From the NCBI RefSeq assembly GCF_020991005.1, contig NZ_JAJLLW010000005.1, positions 306,692 through 370,691 on the forward strand: 64,000 nucleotides of DNA. The letters run 5' to 3'. The notes beneath the pieces were generated by a model, which worked only from the letters and a program-made list of their open reading frames with translations, was not told the DNA's origin and did not search any database. Positions 48,601-58,548 of the stretch are shown here, in pieces. How positions within the stretch are numbered: position 1 is the stretch's first letter; each line of letters starts with the position of its first letter. The stretch is from Halomonas sp. CUBES01. GTDB lineage: Bacteria; Pseudomonadota; Gammaproteobacteria; Pseudomonadales; Halomonadaceae. The translations under genes were made by a program, and so were the position numbers.

Positions 48601-49758
48601 ATGGCGCACGCTTCCTCTGGGGAACTAGCCCCCATTGCCGAACTGGTCGACGATATTCGCCAGGGCAAGATGGTGATTCTCATGGACGATGAGGATCGCG
48701 AGAATGAAGGCGATATCATTATGGCCGCCGAAAAGGTACAGGCCGAACATATCAACTTCATGGCCCGGTTTGCGCGCGGCCTGATCTGTCTGCCGATGAC
48801 GCGGGCACGCTGCGAGCAGCTGAGCTTGCCGCTGATGGTGCGCGACAACGGATCGGGGTTCGGCACCAAGTTCACCCTGTCCATTGAAGCCACCGAAGGC
48901 GTGACGACGGGCATTTCTGCCGCTGACCGGGCGCGTACCGTCCAGGCGGCGGTAGCCCCCCACGCCAAGCCGACGGACATCGTCCAGCCGGGGCATATCT
49001 TCCCGCTGATGGCCGAGCCCGGCGGTGTACTGCGTCGCGCGGGGCATACCGAGGCCGCCTGCGACCTGGCCGCCCTGGCAGGCTGTGACCCGAGCGGTGT
49101 CATCTGCGAAGTCATGAACGACGACGGCAGCATGGCGCGTCGCCCCGAGCTGGAAGCATTTGCGGCGACCCATGGCATCAAGATGGGCACCATCGCTGAC
49201 CTGATCCACTACCGCATCGTCAACGAGCAGACCGTGGATCAGGTGGAAACCTCACCGATCATGACCGCCCAGGGCGAGCTCACCCTGCACGTGTTCCGCG
49301 ATCGCATTCAGGGTGCCCATCACCTGGCGCTGGTCAAGGGCCAGCCCACGCCTGAAACACCGACCACGGTGCGGGTTCACCTGGCCGATACGCTGCGTGA
49401 CGTGCTGGGGCTCACCAAGGACGAACAGGGTCGCTGGGACGCCCAGCGGGCGCTGGTGGAAATCGCGGCGGCGCCGGCCGGCGTGCTGGTGCTGATCGAC
49501 GACGGCCGCCCCCATCAGGATCTCAAGGATCAGCTGGATATCTTTCTGGAGCGCGTGCGTCAGCCGCGGACCAGCGATTCCGATGGGGCCGGCAACTATC
49601 TCACCATCGGCACGGGCTCGCAGATACTGCGCCACCTCGGCGTGGGGAAAATGCGGCTTCTCAGCTCGCCGTGGAAGTTCTCGGCGCTTTCCGGCTTCGA
49701 CCTGGAAGTCGTCGAGCGGCTGGGGCCGAACGATACTTCCGATGAGCCAACTCTTTAA
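48601..49758 (+). CDS. ribB: RibBX: DHBP synthase with degenerate GTP cyclohydrolase II domain
   Basis: The N-terminal RibB half (about 1-205) turns ribulose-5-phosphate into 3,4-dihydroxy-2-butanone-4-phosphate; its active-site motifs are intact ([17 protein letters not shown] and [13 protein letters not shown]). The C-terminal half follows the GTP cyclohydrolase II fold, but where RibA has VRVHSEC...RCDCG with three zinc cysteines it reads [13 protein letters not shown]: all zinc ligands are gone. So it should not make the pterin-type precursor; a separate ribA is needed elsewhere. Such RibBX proteins are known in Proteobacteria, including Shewanella. GGAGATTCC precedes the ATG. Confidence 0.93.
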   Translation: MAHASSGELAPIAELVDDIRQGKMVILMDDEDRENEGDIIMAAEKVQAEHINFMARFARGLICLPMTRARCEQLSLPLMVRDNGSGFGTKFTLSIEATEGVTTGISAADRARTVQAAVAPHAKPTDIVQPGHIFPLMAEPGGVLRRAGHTEAACDLAALAGCDPSGVICEVMNDDGSMARRPELEAFAATHGIKMGTIADLIHYRIVNEQTVDQVETSPIMTAQGELTLHVFRDRIQGAHHLALVKGQPTPETPTTVRVHLADTLRDVLGLTKDEQGRWDAQRALVEIAAAPAGVLVLIDDGRPHQDLKDQLDIFLERVRQPRTSDSDGAGNYLTIGTGSQILRHLGVGKMRLLSSPWKFSALSGFDLEVVERLGPNDTSDEPTL

Positions 49759-49772
49759 GCAGGAATACATTG

Positions 49773-50264
49773 ATGCAATCCCTTTCTCAAGTTGAAGGCA
49801 CCTACGTCGACGTCGACGGCCGCTATGTCATCGTGGTCGGGCGTTTCAACCACCATGTGGTGGACAGTCTGGTGGAAGGTGCCGTGGACAGCCTGGTGCG
49901 CCACGGCGTCGATATGGAGCATATCGACATTGTGCATGTGCCCGGCGCCTGGGAACTGCCGCTGGCCGTCAAGCGCGTGCTTGGCGTGGTGAAGCCCGAT
50001 GCCGTCATCGCCCTGGGCGCGGTGATTCGCGGTGGCACCCCGCATTTCGAGTATGTGGCAGGGGGGTGCAACACGGCTCTCAACCAGCTTCAGCTCGAGT
50101 TCGACACGCCGATTGCCAACGGCGTACTGACCGTTGAGTCCATCGAGCAGGCTATCGAGCGCGCCGGTACCAAAGCCGGCAACAAGGGCACGGAAGCGGC
50201 GATGGCCGCGATGGAAATGGTCTCGTTGCTCCGCGCGATTACCTCAGGTGAAACCCATGAGTGA
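49773..50264 (+). CDS. ribH: 6,7-dimethyl-8-ribityllumazine synthase RibH
   Basis: RibH condenses the RibB and RibD products to lumazine, the precursor of riboflavin. The 163-residue subunit (usually forming a 60-mer shell) shows the phosphate-binding loop [17 protein letters not shown] with the catalytic His and the [11 protein letters not shown] motif. AGGA lies eight bases upstream of ATG 49773; a TTG is just before it. The 3' end overlaps nusB by eight bases. Riboflavin synthase (ribE), which uses this product, is not in the operon. Confidence 0.96.
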   Translation: MQSLSQVEGTYVDVDGRYVIVVGRFNHHVVDSLVEGAVDSLVRHGVDMEHIDIVHVPGAWELPLAVKRVLGVVKPDAVIALGAVIRGGTPHFEYVAGGCNTALNQLQLEFDTPIANGVLTVESIEQAIERAGTKAGNKGTEAAMAAMEMVSLLRAITSGETHE

Positions 50265-50760
50265 GCGTCGTGAGCGCAAGCCTTCCGCTGCCCAGCAGGG
50301 CCGGCAAGCGGCGCGCGAACTGGCGGTGCAAGGGCTTTACCAGTGGCACATGACCGGCAAGTCGATCAGCGCCATTGAAGCCGAATTCCGCAGTCACGTG
50401 CCCGATGACGACATGGAAGACTTCGAGAACTGGGCCAAGGTCATGGAGATTGCCGACAAGGCGCTGTTCCATGAGCTGTTACACAACACGGCCCGCTTCC
50501 GTGCCGAGCTGGACCGGGAAATATCGCCGCTGCTCGACCGCCGTCTGGAAGACCTGGACGCCGTTGAGTTGGCCATCCTGCGCCTGGGGGCATACGAGCT
50601 TTCCCGGCGTATGGAAGTACCCTATCGCGTCGTCATCAACGAAGGCGTGGAGCTGGCCAAGTCATTTGGTGCCACCGACGGCCATAAATACGTGAACGGT
50701 ATTCTCGACAAGTTGGCGATTCGCTTGCGGAGTGCCGAGGTCAGTGCGCGTCGTCGCTAA
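50257..50760 (+). CDS. nusB: Transcription antitermination factor NusB
   Basis: NusB with NusE (S10) binds boxA RNA to keep rRNA transcription from terminating early. The 167-residue all-helical protein starts [35 protein letters not shown] and contains the conserved LRLGAYEL and [17 protein letters not shown] blocks (about 107-135). The ATG lies inside the ribH 3' end; the longer in-frame extension, entirely within ribH, is rejected. RibH-NusB order is that of E. coli and Pseudomonas. Confidence 0.95.
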   Translation: MSERRERKPSAAQQGRQAARELAVQGLYQWHMTGKSISAIEAEFRSHVPDDDMEDFENWAKVMEIADKALFHELLHNTARFRAELDREISPLLDRRLEDLDAVELAILRLGAYELSRRMEVPYRVVINEGVELAKSFGATDGHKYVNGILDKLAIRLRSAEVSARRR

Positions 50761-50819
50761 CCGACCCTCGGGATCGGGTGATTTCGCGCTCGTGCTGACG
50801 CTGCGTTCAAGGGGCCTTT

Positions 50820-51797
50820 GTGCTTGCCGAATTTGATGTGATTCGACGTTATTTTACGTTGCCGTCCGACGATGCCTGCCGGCAGGGTGTGGCATTGGGC
50901 GTCGGCGACGATGCGGCCTTGCTTGCCCCGCAGGCGGGGCAGCAACTGGTGGTCAGCGTGGATACCTCGGTGGCCGACGTCCACTTCCCAAGCGATGCGC
51001 CCGCTGACGCCATCGGCCACCGCGCGCTGGCCGTGGCGCTGAGCGATCTGGCGGCGATGGGCGCCCGATCGCGCTGGTGCGTGATGGCGTTGACGCTGGA
51101 TCAGGCCTGGTTTGCCGATGATCAGGCGGCGCATGCCTGGCTTGCCGACTATGCGCAGGGTTTCAGCGCGCTGGCGAAGCAGCACGCCACCGCGCTGGTC
51201 GGCGGTGACGTGACCGCAGGCGGGCTTTCGATTGGCGTGACGGTCATGGGCGAAGTGCCGGTTGGTGAGGCGCTGACCCGACGTGGCGCCCGGCCCGGCG
51301 ATATCATTGCCGTGACCGGCGCGTTGGGCGGCGGCGCTGGCGGTCTGACGCTCTGGCAGCAGGGCAAGCGTGATCGGAAACATCCCCTGCTGGCCCGCTA
51401 CCTATGGCCGACGCCGCGCCTGGCCGCCGGCGAAGCGCTTCGCGAGTGGGCAACCTCGGCAATCGATATCTCCGACGGCCTGCTCGCCGATCTGGGGCAT
51501 CTGCGCGACGCCTCCGGCGTCGGGGCGTCGCTTAATATGGAGGCTCTGCCGCTGAGCGAGGGCCTGGCAGACGCCATGGGCCAGGATGCCGCGCGTCAGG
51601 CGGCATTGACCGGGGGCGACGACTATGAACTACTGGTGACGCTGCCCGTCGCGCACGTCGAGCCGGCACGCCAGCGGCTTGCGGCGCTAGGGGTGGCCCT
51701 CACCGTGATCGGCGAGTGCAGCGATACCCCGGGCGTGCATGGACTTCCCGTTCAGCGCTATCAAGGCTGGCAGCATTTCAAGGGAGAAACGCCATGA
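50820..51797 (+). CDS. thiL: Thiamine-monophosphate kinase ThiL
   Basis: ThiL phosphorylates thiamine-P to the coenzyme thiamine diphosphate. The 325-residue AIR synthase-like protein has GVGDDAALL near residue 28 and the Mg-binding SVDTSVADVHFP, with ALSDLAAMGA and LVGGDVT, and TGGDDYELLVTLP at the C-terminal side. The start is GTG with AAGGGG upstream. It begins 59 bp after nusB and overlaps pgpA by ATGA. The length equals E. coli ThiL. Confidence 0.96.
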   Translation: MLAEFDVIRRYFTLPSDDACRQGVALGVGDDAALLAPQAGQQLVVSVDTSVADVHFPSDAPADAIGHRALAVALSDLAAMGARSRWCVMALTLDQAWFADDQAAHAWLADYAQGFSALAKQHATALVGGDVTAGGLSIGVTVMGEVPVGEALTRRGARPGDIIAVTGALGGGAGGLTLWQQGKRDRKHPLLARYLWPTPRLAAGEALREWATSAIDISDGLLADLGHLRDASGVGASLNMEALPLSEGLADAMGQDAARQAALTGGDDYELLVTLPVAHVEPARQRLAALGVALTVIGECSDTPGVHGLPVQRYQGWQHFKGETP

Positions 51798-52267
51798 ATC
51801 GTGCCCCCGCGAGCGTCTGGCGCCGGCCCACGCATTTTTTTGCGTTCGGATTGGGTAGTGGTGCCGTTCCCTGGGCGCCGGGCACGTTCGGCACCCTGGC
51901 GGCGATCCCCTTTTATTGGTTAATGGCCGATTTATCACTAGGCTGGTACCTGAGTATCGTGTTCGTTGCCTTCGTCATTGGCGTCTGGCTGTGCGATAGA
52001 ACGTCCCATGATCTCGGGGTGCATGACCACTCGGGGATTGTCTGGGACGAATTTGTAGGGTACTGGATTACCATGGCGGCGGTGCCGTTTTCATGGGAAT
52101 CCGCGCTATGGGGGTTTGTGGTGTTCCGTATCTTCGACGTGTTCAAACCCTGGCCCATTCGCTGGGCGGATCGGCGGGTAGCCGGCGGGTTCGGGATCAT
52201 GATCGATGATGTGATGGCAGGGATTTACGCCTGGAGCACCATGCACCTGTGGTTTTGGCTGCACTGA
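51794..52267 (+). CDS. pgpA: Phosphatidylglycerophosphatase A (PgpA)
   Basis: PgpA dephosphorylates phosphatidylglycerol phosphate to phosphatidylglycerol in the inner membrane. The 157-residue protein has the family's GSGAVPWAPGTFGTL (about 21-35), the acidic DRTSHDLGVHDHSGIVWDEFVGYW block with catalytic Asp/Glu, and FDVFKPWPIRWADRRVAGGFGIMIDDVMAG. Membrane segments are at about 35-75 and 95-115. The start overlaps the thiL stop (ATGA), as in E. coli. The in-frame extension into thiL is rejected. Confidence 0.95.
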   Translation: MNRAPASVWRRPTHFFAFGLGSGAVPWAPGTFGTLAAIPFYWLMADLSLGWYLSIVFVAFVIGVWLCDRTSHDLGVHDHSGIVWDEFVGYWITMAAVPFSWESALWGFVVFRIFDVFKPWPIRWADRRVAGGFGIMIDDVMAGIYAWSTMHLWFWLH

Positions 52268-52315
52268 TCGTTCAAAAACGCCGCTCGTTGGCGCGTTTGG
52301 CTCAAGGGAGATGCC

Positions 52316-53572
52316 GTGCGCAAGGAACGTCTGATTGTCCCTGCCCTGGCCGTCATTGCCGTGCTGTGGATGGCCGCGCAACTGCTTTCCAGCGTGCTGT
52401 TCGAACGCAGTCTGCGCCAGGCGCTGGACGATCTGGCTGCGCGCGGGGAGTGGCGCGTCACGCGTACCGAGAATCAGCAGGGGTGGCTGAGTTCCCATGG
52501 GCGGCTGATTCTATCGCCGTTGCTGGGGCGCCCCTGGCGGCTTGAGCTTGACTATACCGCCCGCCACGGCATCCTGAGCACCGACGTGGAAGGCACCGTG
52601 CTGCCGCGCCTCGATACGGCGTTGCAGCAGGCGCTGGGGGAGGTGTCGGCACCCTCGGTGCCGCGCTGGGAAGGGCGTTACCACACCCTGAGCGGACGCA
52701 GCGATCTGCGCCTGGCGCTGGCGCCTTTCACTATCCAGCAGAGTGGCAGAGAGCTGAGCGTGCGCGGTGGACGGCTGCACCTGGAAGGCGTTTACGGCGA
52801 CTGGCGGGTGCGCGCGATGATGGATCAACTGACGCTTACCGACGATCCGGCCGAGCTCCGGGTTGGCCCTGCCATGCTGGAAAGCCGCTACACTTACACC
52901 GAAGACGCCTATCACTTCACCCAGCATGACTTCCTGCATATCGACAGCCTGGCATTGTCGTACCCCACCTTCGATATCCTGGCGGCGCCGCTCGACCTCA
53001 ATAGCCGCATGATGCTTGACGAAGACGAGCTACGCATCAAAGGCGAGCTGCGCGTGGGCGAGGTCATGGTGCCTTCCGAAACGCCTGACACGCCGCTTTT
53101 GCAAAACGGCAGCATGGTCATGGAGCTTTCCCGAATCAATGCGGATGCGGTGCGCGACACCATCCGCCAGCTGCGTCAGGAGGCCGCCTGGGGGGATGCC
53201 CGCTTGCCCATGGCGGAAGGCACCTTGACACGACTCGAGCCGGAATTGCGCCAGCTGTTGAGCGATTCGCCGCGCCTGGATGTCTTCACCGTCACCGTGG
53301 ACAGTCCGCTGTTGGGTATCCGTCTGGACGCTGACGGCGCGCTGTTTTTCGATAATCGCCGGTTGGACGAGCTGCAGGTCATGGAGTTGGGCGAGCCCGA
53401 GGAGCAGGCTCGCTGGCGGGAACGGATCGACGGTGACTTCACCTGGCACGATGCGCCCACCGTCGCCGCCCTTTGGTTGGGGCTGCCGCTGGGCACCCGC
53501 GAGCTGCAGTTCGACGTGGTTCGCGGCCAGTGGCGGGTCAACGGCCGTCCCATGCCCTCGCTATGGCCCTGA
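52316..53572 (+). CDS. YdgA-like DUF945 family protein
   Basis: A 418-residue protein with an N-terminal signal-anchor (RLIVPALAVIAVLWMAAQLLSS, about 5-27) that puts the rest in the periplasm. The DUF945/YdgA hallmark follows directly: LFERSLRQALDDLAARGEWRVTRTENQQGWLSSHGRL. The remainder is beta-rich. The function of the family is not established; members resemble AsmA-type envelope proteins in layout. The start is GTG preceded by AAGGGAGATGCC. It is 48 bp after pgpA and 91 bp before the lon-like gene. Confidence 0.8.
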   Translation: MRKERLIVPALAVIAVLWMAAQLLSSVLFERSLRQALDDLAARGEWRVTRTENQQGWLSSHGRLILSPLLGRPWRLELDYTARHGILSTDVEGTVLPRLDTALQQALGEVSAPSVPRWEGRYHTLSGRSDLRLALAPFTIQQSGRELSVRGGRLHLEGVYGDWRVRAMMDQLTLTDDPAELRVGPAMLESRYTYTEDAYHFTQHDFLHIDSLALSYPTFDILAAPLDLNSRMMLDEDELRIKGELRVGEVMVPSETPDTPLLQNGSMVMELSRINADAVRDTIRQLRQEAAWGDARLPMAEGTLTRLEPELRQLLSDSPRLDVFTVTVDSPLLGIRLDADGALFFDNRRLDELQVMELGEPEEQARWRERIDGDFTWHDAPTVAALWLGLPLGTRELQFDVVRGQWRVNGRPMPSLWP

Positions 53573-53663
53573 TCGCCAGCGGTTGAAGTTTGTCCGATGC
53601 GCCCGCATTTCCATCACAAAGCCGAGCGGCAATCGCCTCCGGCAGGTGCTGATTGGAGGGTGC

Positions 53664-56108
53664 ATGAGCGACCAGGAATTCGACCGAGACGACCACTTTG
53701 ACGTGCAGGATGACAACGCCCCGGCCTCGCAGGACGAGGGCGATCAATTCCGTTCTGACGGCGAGCGGGATAACTCGCTGGTATCCGCCAGCGATATGCT
53801 TCCCGAGCGTATCTACCTGCTGCCTATTCATAACCGGCCTTTCTTTCCCGCCCAGGTGCAGCCGTTGGTGATCAACCGCGAGCGCTGGGAAGAAACCATG
53901 CGTCGCGTGGGCAACACGCCGCACCACACCGTGGGCGTGGCGTTTGTCGGCGAGCAAGGCGTGGACTCGCTGGACAGCGATGGCTTTCCGTCCATCGGCA
54001 CGGCGGTCAAGGTTCACAAGATGAAGGGCGAGGATCATCAGATCCAGTTCATCGCCCATGGCGTACAGCGTTTCAAGATCCAGCGCTGGCTGTCCACCAC
54101 GCCGCCTTACCTGGTGGAGGTCAGCTACCCCAAAGAGCCGGTAGATGCCGAAAACGAAGAGACTCGCGCCTATGCGATGGCGATCATTAATGGGATCAAG
54201 GAACTGTTGCCCATTAATCCGCTGTACGGCGAAGAGCTCAAGCACTATCTCAATCGCTTCAGCCCCCATCAGCCGGGGCCGCTGACCGACTTTGCCGCAG
54301 CGATTACCTCGGCCAAGGGGCCGGAACTTCAGGACGTGTTGTCGACCCTGGACGTCGCCGAGCGGATGCAGAAAGTGCTGCCGCTGTTGCGCAAGGAAAT
54401 CGACGTTGCCCAGCTGCAAAGCGAAATCAGTGAACAGGTCAATGCGCAGATGCAGGACCGGCAGCGCGAGTTCTTCCTGCGCGAGCAGCTGAAGGTGATT
54501 CAGCGCGAGCTGGGCATCTCCAAGGACGACCGCGAAAACGACGTGGATACCTTCCGCGCCCGGCTGGAATCGCTGGTGGTGCCCGAGCGCGTCCAGTCGC
54601 GCATCGACGACGAGCTGGACAAGCTGAGCGTGCTGGAAACCGGCTCGCCGGAGTACGGTACCACCCGTAACTACCTGGACTGGCTGACCTCGCTGCCCTG
54701 GGGCGTGACCAGCCAGGATCAATTGGATCTGCCCCATGCCCGGGAGGTGCTGGATCGCGACCACGACGGCCTAAAGGACGTCAAGGAGCGGATCGTCGAA
54801 TTCCTCGCGGAAGGCTCGTTCAAGGGCGACGTGGGCGGCTCGATCCTGCTGCTGGTCGGTCCACCCGGGGTGGGCAAGACCTCCGTCGGCCGCTCGATCG
54901 CCGAAGCGCTGGGCCGCCAGTTCTACCGCTTCTCCGTGGGCGGCATGCGCGACGAAGCCGAGATCAAGGGGCACCGCCGCACCTACGTGGGAGCCATGCC
55001 GGGCAAGCTGGTTCAGGCCTTCAAGGAAGTGGAAGTCGAAAACCCGGTGATCATGCTGGATGAGATCGACAAGCTCGGTCAGTCCTTCCAGGGTGACCCG
55101 GCCTCGGCGCTGCTCGAAGTGCTCGACCCGGAACAGAACGTCGACTTCCTCGACCATTACCTGGATGTCCGTATGGACCTCTCCAAGGTGCTGTTTGTGT
55201 GTACGGCCAACACGCTGGATTCCATACCGAGTGCGCTGTTGGACCGGATGGAGCAAATCCGCCTCTCAGGCTACATCGCCGAGGAGAAACTGGCGATTGC
55301 CAAGCACCACCTGTGGCCCAAGCTGCTGAAGCGCGACAATCTGCCCAAGAAGCGCATTCAACTCAGCGATGCGGCGCTCAAGCAGGTGATCGAGGGTTAC
55401 GCCCGGGAAGCCGGGGTGCGTCAGCTGGAAAAGCAGCTGCACCGCATCGTGCGCAAGGCCGCGGTCAAGCTGCTGGAAGACGATATCGAAACGGTCAAGG
55501 TATCGGTGAAGAACCTCGAGGAATTCCTGGGGGCGCCGACCTTCCGCAAGGAAAAGGTTCTGAAAGGCGAGGGCGTGGTCACCGGCCTGGCCTGGACCGC
55601 CATGGGTGGGGCCACCCTGCCGATCGAGGCGGGCAAGGTGCACTCGCTGGATCGCGGCTTCAAGCTTACCGGCAAACTGGGCGATGTGATGCAAGAGTCC
55701 GCCAACATTGCCTACAGCTATACGCTTGGCCATCTGCAGGAGTACGGCGCGGACAGTGACTTCTTCGATTCCGCGTTCGTTCACCTTCACGTGCCCGAAG
55801 GGGCGACGCCCAAGGACGGCCCTTCGGCCGGGGTAAGCATGACCACGGCGTTGCTGTCCCTGGCCAGGCACCAGGCCATTGACCGGCCGCTGGCCATGAC
55901 CGGCGAGCTGACGTTGACCGGTCAGGTATTGCCGGTGGGCGGCATTCGTGAAAAAGTCATCGCCGCCCGCCGCAGCGATATCTTCGAAGTCATTCTGCCC
56001 GCGGCCAACCGGCGCGATTACGATGAGCTGCCCGACTACCTGAAAGAAGGCATGACGGTGCATTTCGCCGACCGCTACCGCGATGTCGCCAAGGTGGTAT
56101 TTAAATAG
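53664..56108 (+). CDS. lon: LonA-type ATP-dependent protease, AsrA-like paralogue
   Basis: An AAA+ protease of the LonA class: an acidic N-terminal extension of about 45 residues, the substrate-binding LON domain, AAA+ with Walker A GPPGVGKTSVGRS and Walker B VIMLDEIDKLG, and the protease domain with the catalytic Ser in PKDGPSAGVSM and Lys in VGGIREKVIAARR. The LON domain opens YLLPIHNRPFFPAQVQPLVINRERW, not the PLLPLRDVVVFPHM of the housekeeping Lon; this fits AsrA of Pseudomonas (heat-shock-linked paralogue). GGAGGG precedes the ATG. A second, clpX-linked lon would be expected elsewhere. Confidence 0.92.
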   Translation: MSDQEFDRDDHFDVQDDNAPASQDEGDQFRSDGERDNSLVSASDMLPERIYLLPIHNRPFFPAQVQPLVINRERWEETMRRVGNTPHHTVGVAFVGEQGVDSLDSDGFPSIGTAVKVHKMKGEDHQIQFIAHGVQRFKIQRWLSTTPPYLVEVSYPKEPVDAENEETRAYAMAIINGIKELLPINPLYGEELKHYLNRFSPHQPGPLTDFAAAITSAKGPELQDVLSTLDVAERMQKVLPLLRKEIDVAQLQSEISEQVNAQMQDRQREFFLREQLKVIQRELGISKDDRENDVDTFRARLESLVVPERVQSRIDDELDKLSVLETGSPEYGTTRNYLDWLTSLPWGVTSQDQLDLPHAREVLDRDHDGLKDVKERIVEFLAEGSFKGDVGGSILLLVGPPGVGKTSVGRSIAEALGRQFYRFSVGGMRDEAEIKGHRRTYVGAMPGKLVQAFKEVEVENPVIMLDEIDKLGQSFQGDPASALLEVLDPEQNVDFLDHYLDVRMDLSKVLFVCTANTLDSIPSALLDRMEQIRLSGYIAEEKLAIAKHHLWPKLLKRDNLPKKRIQLSDAALKQVIEGYAREAGVRQLEKQLHRIVRKAAVKLLEDDIETVKVSVKNLEEFLGAPTFRKEKVLKGEGVVTGLAWTAMGGATLPIEAGKVHSLDRGFKLTGKLGDVMQESANIAYSYTLGHLQEYGADSDFFDSAFVHLHVPEGATPKDGPSAGVSMTTALLSLARHQAIDRPLAMTGELTLTGQVLPVGGIREKVIAARRSDIFEVILPAANRRDYDELPDYLKEGMTVHFADRYRDVAKVVFK

Positions 56109-56155
56109 TCGAACAAGCCAGCGATGTCATGTGAGTCGTCATACGGCCATCGATA

Positions 56156-56194
56156 CTTAGCGTTAAAGCCATATGCTTAGCCTTTAACGTTAAG
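56156..56194. other. Imperfect long inverted repeat downstream of lon
   Basis: CTTAGCGTTAAAG (56156-56168) and CTTTAACGTTAAG (56182-56194) pair along 13 positions with one G-T mismatch, separated by 13 bp that themselves contain CATATG. It lies 47 bp after the lon stop and just before the lon terminator. It could be an mRNA 3'-end stem or an operator for the chemoreceptor gene downstream. Confidence 0.5.
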
Positions 56195-56208
56195 CCGGGT
56201 ATAACCTT

Positions 56209-56238
56209 AAAGCGCTATCTATCGGATAGCGCTTTTTT
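56209..56238 (+). terminator. Intrinsic terminator of lon
   Basis: AAAGCGCTATC and GATAGCGCTTT form an 11-bp perfect stem around TATCG, followed by a T-run. Confidence 0.9.
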
Positions 56239-56325
56239 CTTTGTAAATCACTATTTAGTTTTTTCGTTGCAGGCCGATAGGTATAAAAAGTTTTAAGAAA
56301 AAACATATCTTCCTCAAGGATCGCT

Positions 56326-58491
56326 ATGCGCAATAATCAACCCGTGACCCAGCAAGAGTACCCGTTGACCGATGAGACTGTGCTCATCTCGCGTTCGGAT
56401 TTGAAAGGCAACGTCACCTACGCCAACCCCAGCTTTGTGGAGGTCAGTGGCTACTCGCGGGACGAGCTGATTGGCGCACCGCATAATCTGATTCGTCATC
56501 CCGACATGCCGGAAGCGGCCTATGCCAACCTGTGGAAAACCCTAAAGGAAGGCACGACCTGGCAAGGGCTGGTGAAAAACCGGCGTAAAAACGGCGATCA
56601 CTACTGGGTTCACGCCACCCTGGCACCGCTACGCGATGGCGATCGCATCGTCGGCTATACGTCGGTGCGCCGCAAGGCCAACCCCAAGGCAGTGGCCAAG
56701 GCGGAAAAAATCTACGCCGAGATGCGCAAGACGGGTAAGTCACGACGCTACACCCTGGTACGCGGCGCGCTGCGTCGCAAGGGGCTTACCGGCACCATCT
56801 CGCGCTTCAGATTTACCAGCCTGCGTGCCAAGTTGATCGGCATGGTGCTGGCATCCGTGGTGCTGATTGGCATCGCCGGCGGACTGGGTATCTACGGATT
56901 GATGGTCTCCGGGGATCGCCTGGATACCCTGAGCCGATCGGGACTGGATGACGTCGCGAGCCTTCAGGCCATCGAGCAGGCCGCCGGGCAGGTGGTCGGT
57001 GAGCTGGATCCCGCCGTGCTCAATCCGCGCGCCGTGGACGCCGAAGAGTTGGCCGCGTCGGTCGAGACCAAGCTGGAAAGAATCGAGGCGCGCTGGGGCG
57101 AATACCGCGCCGATGAAGACCCCGACGGTCAGGCGCTGCAGTCCTTTGGTACGGCGCTCGGCAACTGGAGCGACGGGGTCGATCAGGCAGTGACCGCTCT
57201 AGTCGAGAAGGAAAGCTACGCCGCCTTTGTCGCCTTCAACGATATTGTCAAGCCTGGCATGGAAACGTTGCAATCCGAGGTCAGCCAGCTGGTTGAAAGT
57301 GAACGGTCACTTGCTGCCGAGATGCTGGCGGAGGCCGATCAGGGTCGCCAGCAGATGATGATTGCCCAGCTGGTGCTGATGGCGCTTGGCGCGGCGATCA
57401 TGATCGGCTTGAGCGTGCTGATCCTCAAATCGGTATTGCGCAGCCTCGCCGGCGCGCGCTACGTGACCTTCCAGATTGCCGCCGGTAACCTGGCCGCCCG
57501 GGAGCGTCGCCAAACCGGCGATGAGCTGGGCGAGCTGCTTTACTCGCTGGACACCATGCGCTTCAGCCTGTCGGGTATCGTGGGCGACGTTGAAAACCGT
57601 GTCTCGGTGGTTACCCCGGCCATTCAGCAGATCGCCGCCGAAAACGAGGAGCTGGCCTCGCGTACCGAGCAGCAGGCATCGTCGCTGCAGGAGACGGCTT
57701 CCAGCATGGAAGAGATGACCTCGACCGTGCAGCAGAATACCGATAACGCCCGTCAGGCGAGCGAGCTGGCGGTTCAGAATGCGAAGAGCACCCAGGAAAC
57801 TGGCGATCAGATGCAGCAGTTGGTGGAACGCATGCAGCGGATCGCCCAGAGCGCTGAAAAAATGACCGAAATGATCAGCGTGATCGACGGCATTGCGTTT
57901 CAGACCAACATTCTTGCTCTGAATGCCTCGGTTGAGGCAGCACGGGCAGGCGAACACGGCCGTGGATTCGCGGTGGTGGCCAGCGAGGTGCGCAATTTGG
58001 CCGGCCGCAGCGCCGAGGCGGCTCAGGAAATTCGTCGCATGATCGATAGCACGACGGAAGAGGTCACCGGCGGCCGCAGCGCGGTTGAAATGGCCGAGAA
58101 GGCGATTGATTCGGTGATGCGTCAGGCCAGCAAGGTGAGCGAGCTGATGGAGTCGATCAGCACCGCGTCCAGCGAGCAGAGCAGCGGCATCGGTCAGATC
58201 AACTCGGCGATTGCCGAGATGGACGACGTGACCCAGCAAAATGCCACCAAGGTGCAGTCGATCGCGGCGTCGGCGGATAACCTGTCTATGGAAGCGTTCG
58301 AATTGGCTAACGTGGTGGATGCGTTCCGCCTGGAAGGGGCTCAGGAAGAGAGCATCAAAATAGCTCGCGCCCATCTGGAAAGGATGAATCAAGCGACCGC
58401 AAAAACGGCCAAGTCACTACCCAATCACTCTTCCACTTCAAAAGGTCGCGAAGTGGAAGGTGACACAGCTGATCAGTGGGATGAGTTTTAA
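56326..58491 (+). CDS. Aer-like PAS methyl-accepting chemotaxis protein
   Basis: An energy-taxis receptor: N-terminal PAS domain (about 8-120) starting [57 protein letters not shown], the FAD-binding Aer type. It then has a membrane segment (170-192), a periplasmic four-helix region (193-344), a second membrane segment (345-368), HAMP (about 370-425) and the MCP signalling hairpin with tip [33 protein letters not shown]. coli Aer lacks the periplasmic bundle. The last five residues, QWDEF, resemble the CheR/CheB tether pentapeptide. No che genes are adjacent. Confidence 0.9.
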   Translation: MRNNQPVTQQEYPLTDETVLISRSDLKGNVTYANPSFVEVSGYSRDELIGAPHNLIRHPDMPEAAYANLWKTLKEGTTWQGLVKNRRKNGDHYWVHATLAPLRDGDRIVGYTSVRRKANPKAVAKAEKIYAEMRKTGKSRRYTLVRGALRRKGLTGTISRFRFTSLRAKLIGMVLASVVLIGIAGGLGIYGLMVSGDRLDTLSRSGLDDVASLQAIEQAAGQVVGELDPAVLNPRAVDAEELAASVETKLERIEARWGEYRADEDPDGQALQSFGTALGNWSDGVDQAVTALVEKESYAAFVAFNDIVKPGMETLQSEVSQLVESERSLAAEMLAEADQGRQQMMIAQLVLMALGAAIMIGLSVLILKSVLRSLAGARYVTFQIAAGNLAARERRQTGDELGELLYSLDTMRFSLSGIVGDVENRVSVVTPAIQQIAAENEELASRTEQQASSLQETASSMEEMTSTVQQNTDNARQASELAVQNAKSTQETGDQMQQLVERMQRIAQSAEKMTEMISVIDGIAFQTNILALNASVEAARAGEHGRGFAVVASEVRNLAGRSAEAAQEIRRMIDSTTEEVTGGRSAVEMAEKAIDSVMRQASKVSELMESISTASSEQSSGIGQINSAIAEMDDVTQQNATKVQSIAASADNLSMEAFELANVVDAFRLEGAQEESIKIARAHLERMNQATAKTAKSLPNHSSTSKGREVEGDTADQWDEF

Positions 58492-58510
58492 CGCTGGGAT
58501 GCGCCCCGAC

Positions 58511-58540
58511 CATTGCGCCCGCTACTTGGCGGGCGCAATG
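58511..58540. terminator. Hairpin between the chemoreceptor gene and msrB
   Basis: CATTGCGCCCGC and GCGGGCGCAATG form a perfect 12-bp stem with loop TACTTG. There is no T-run on either side, so it is either a weak terminator for both convergent genes or an mRNA-stabilising stem. Confidence 0.55.
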
Positions 58541-58548
58541 AATAGCGT

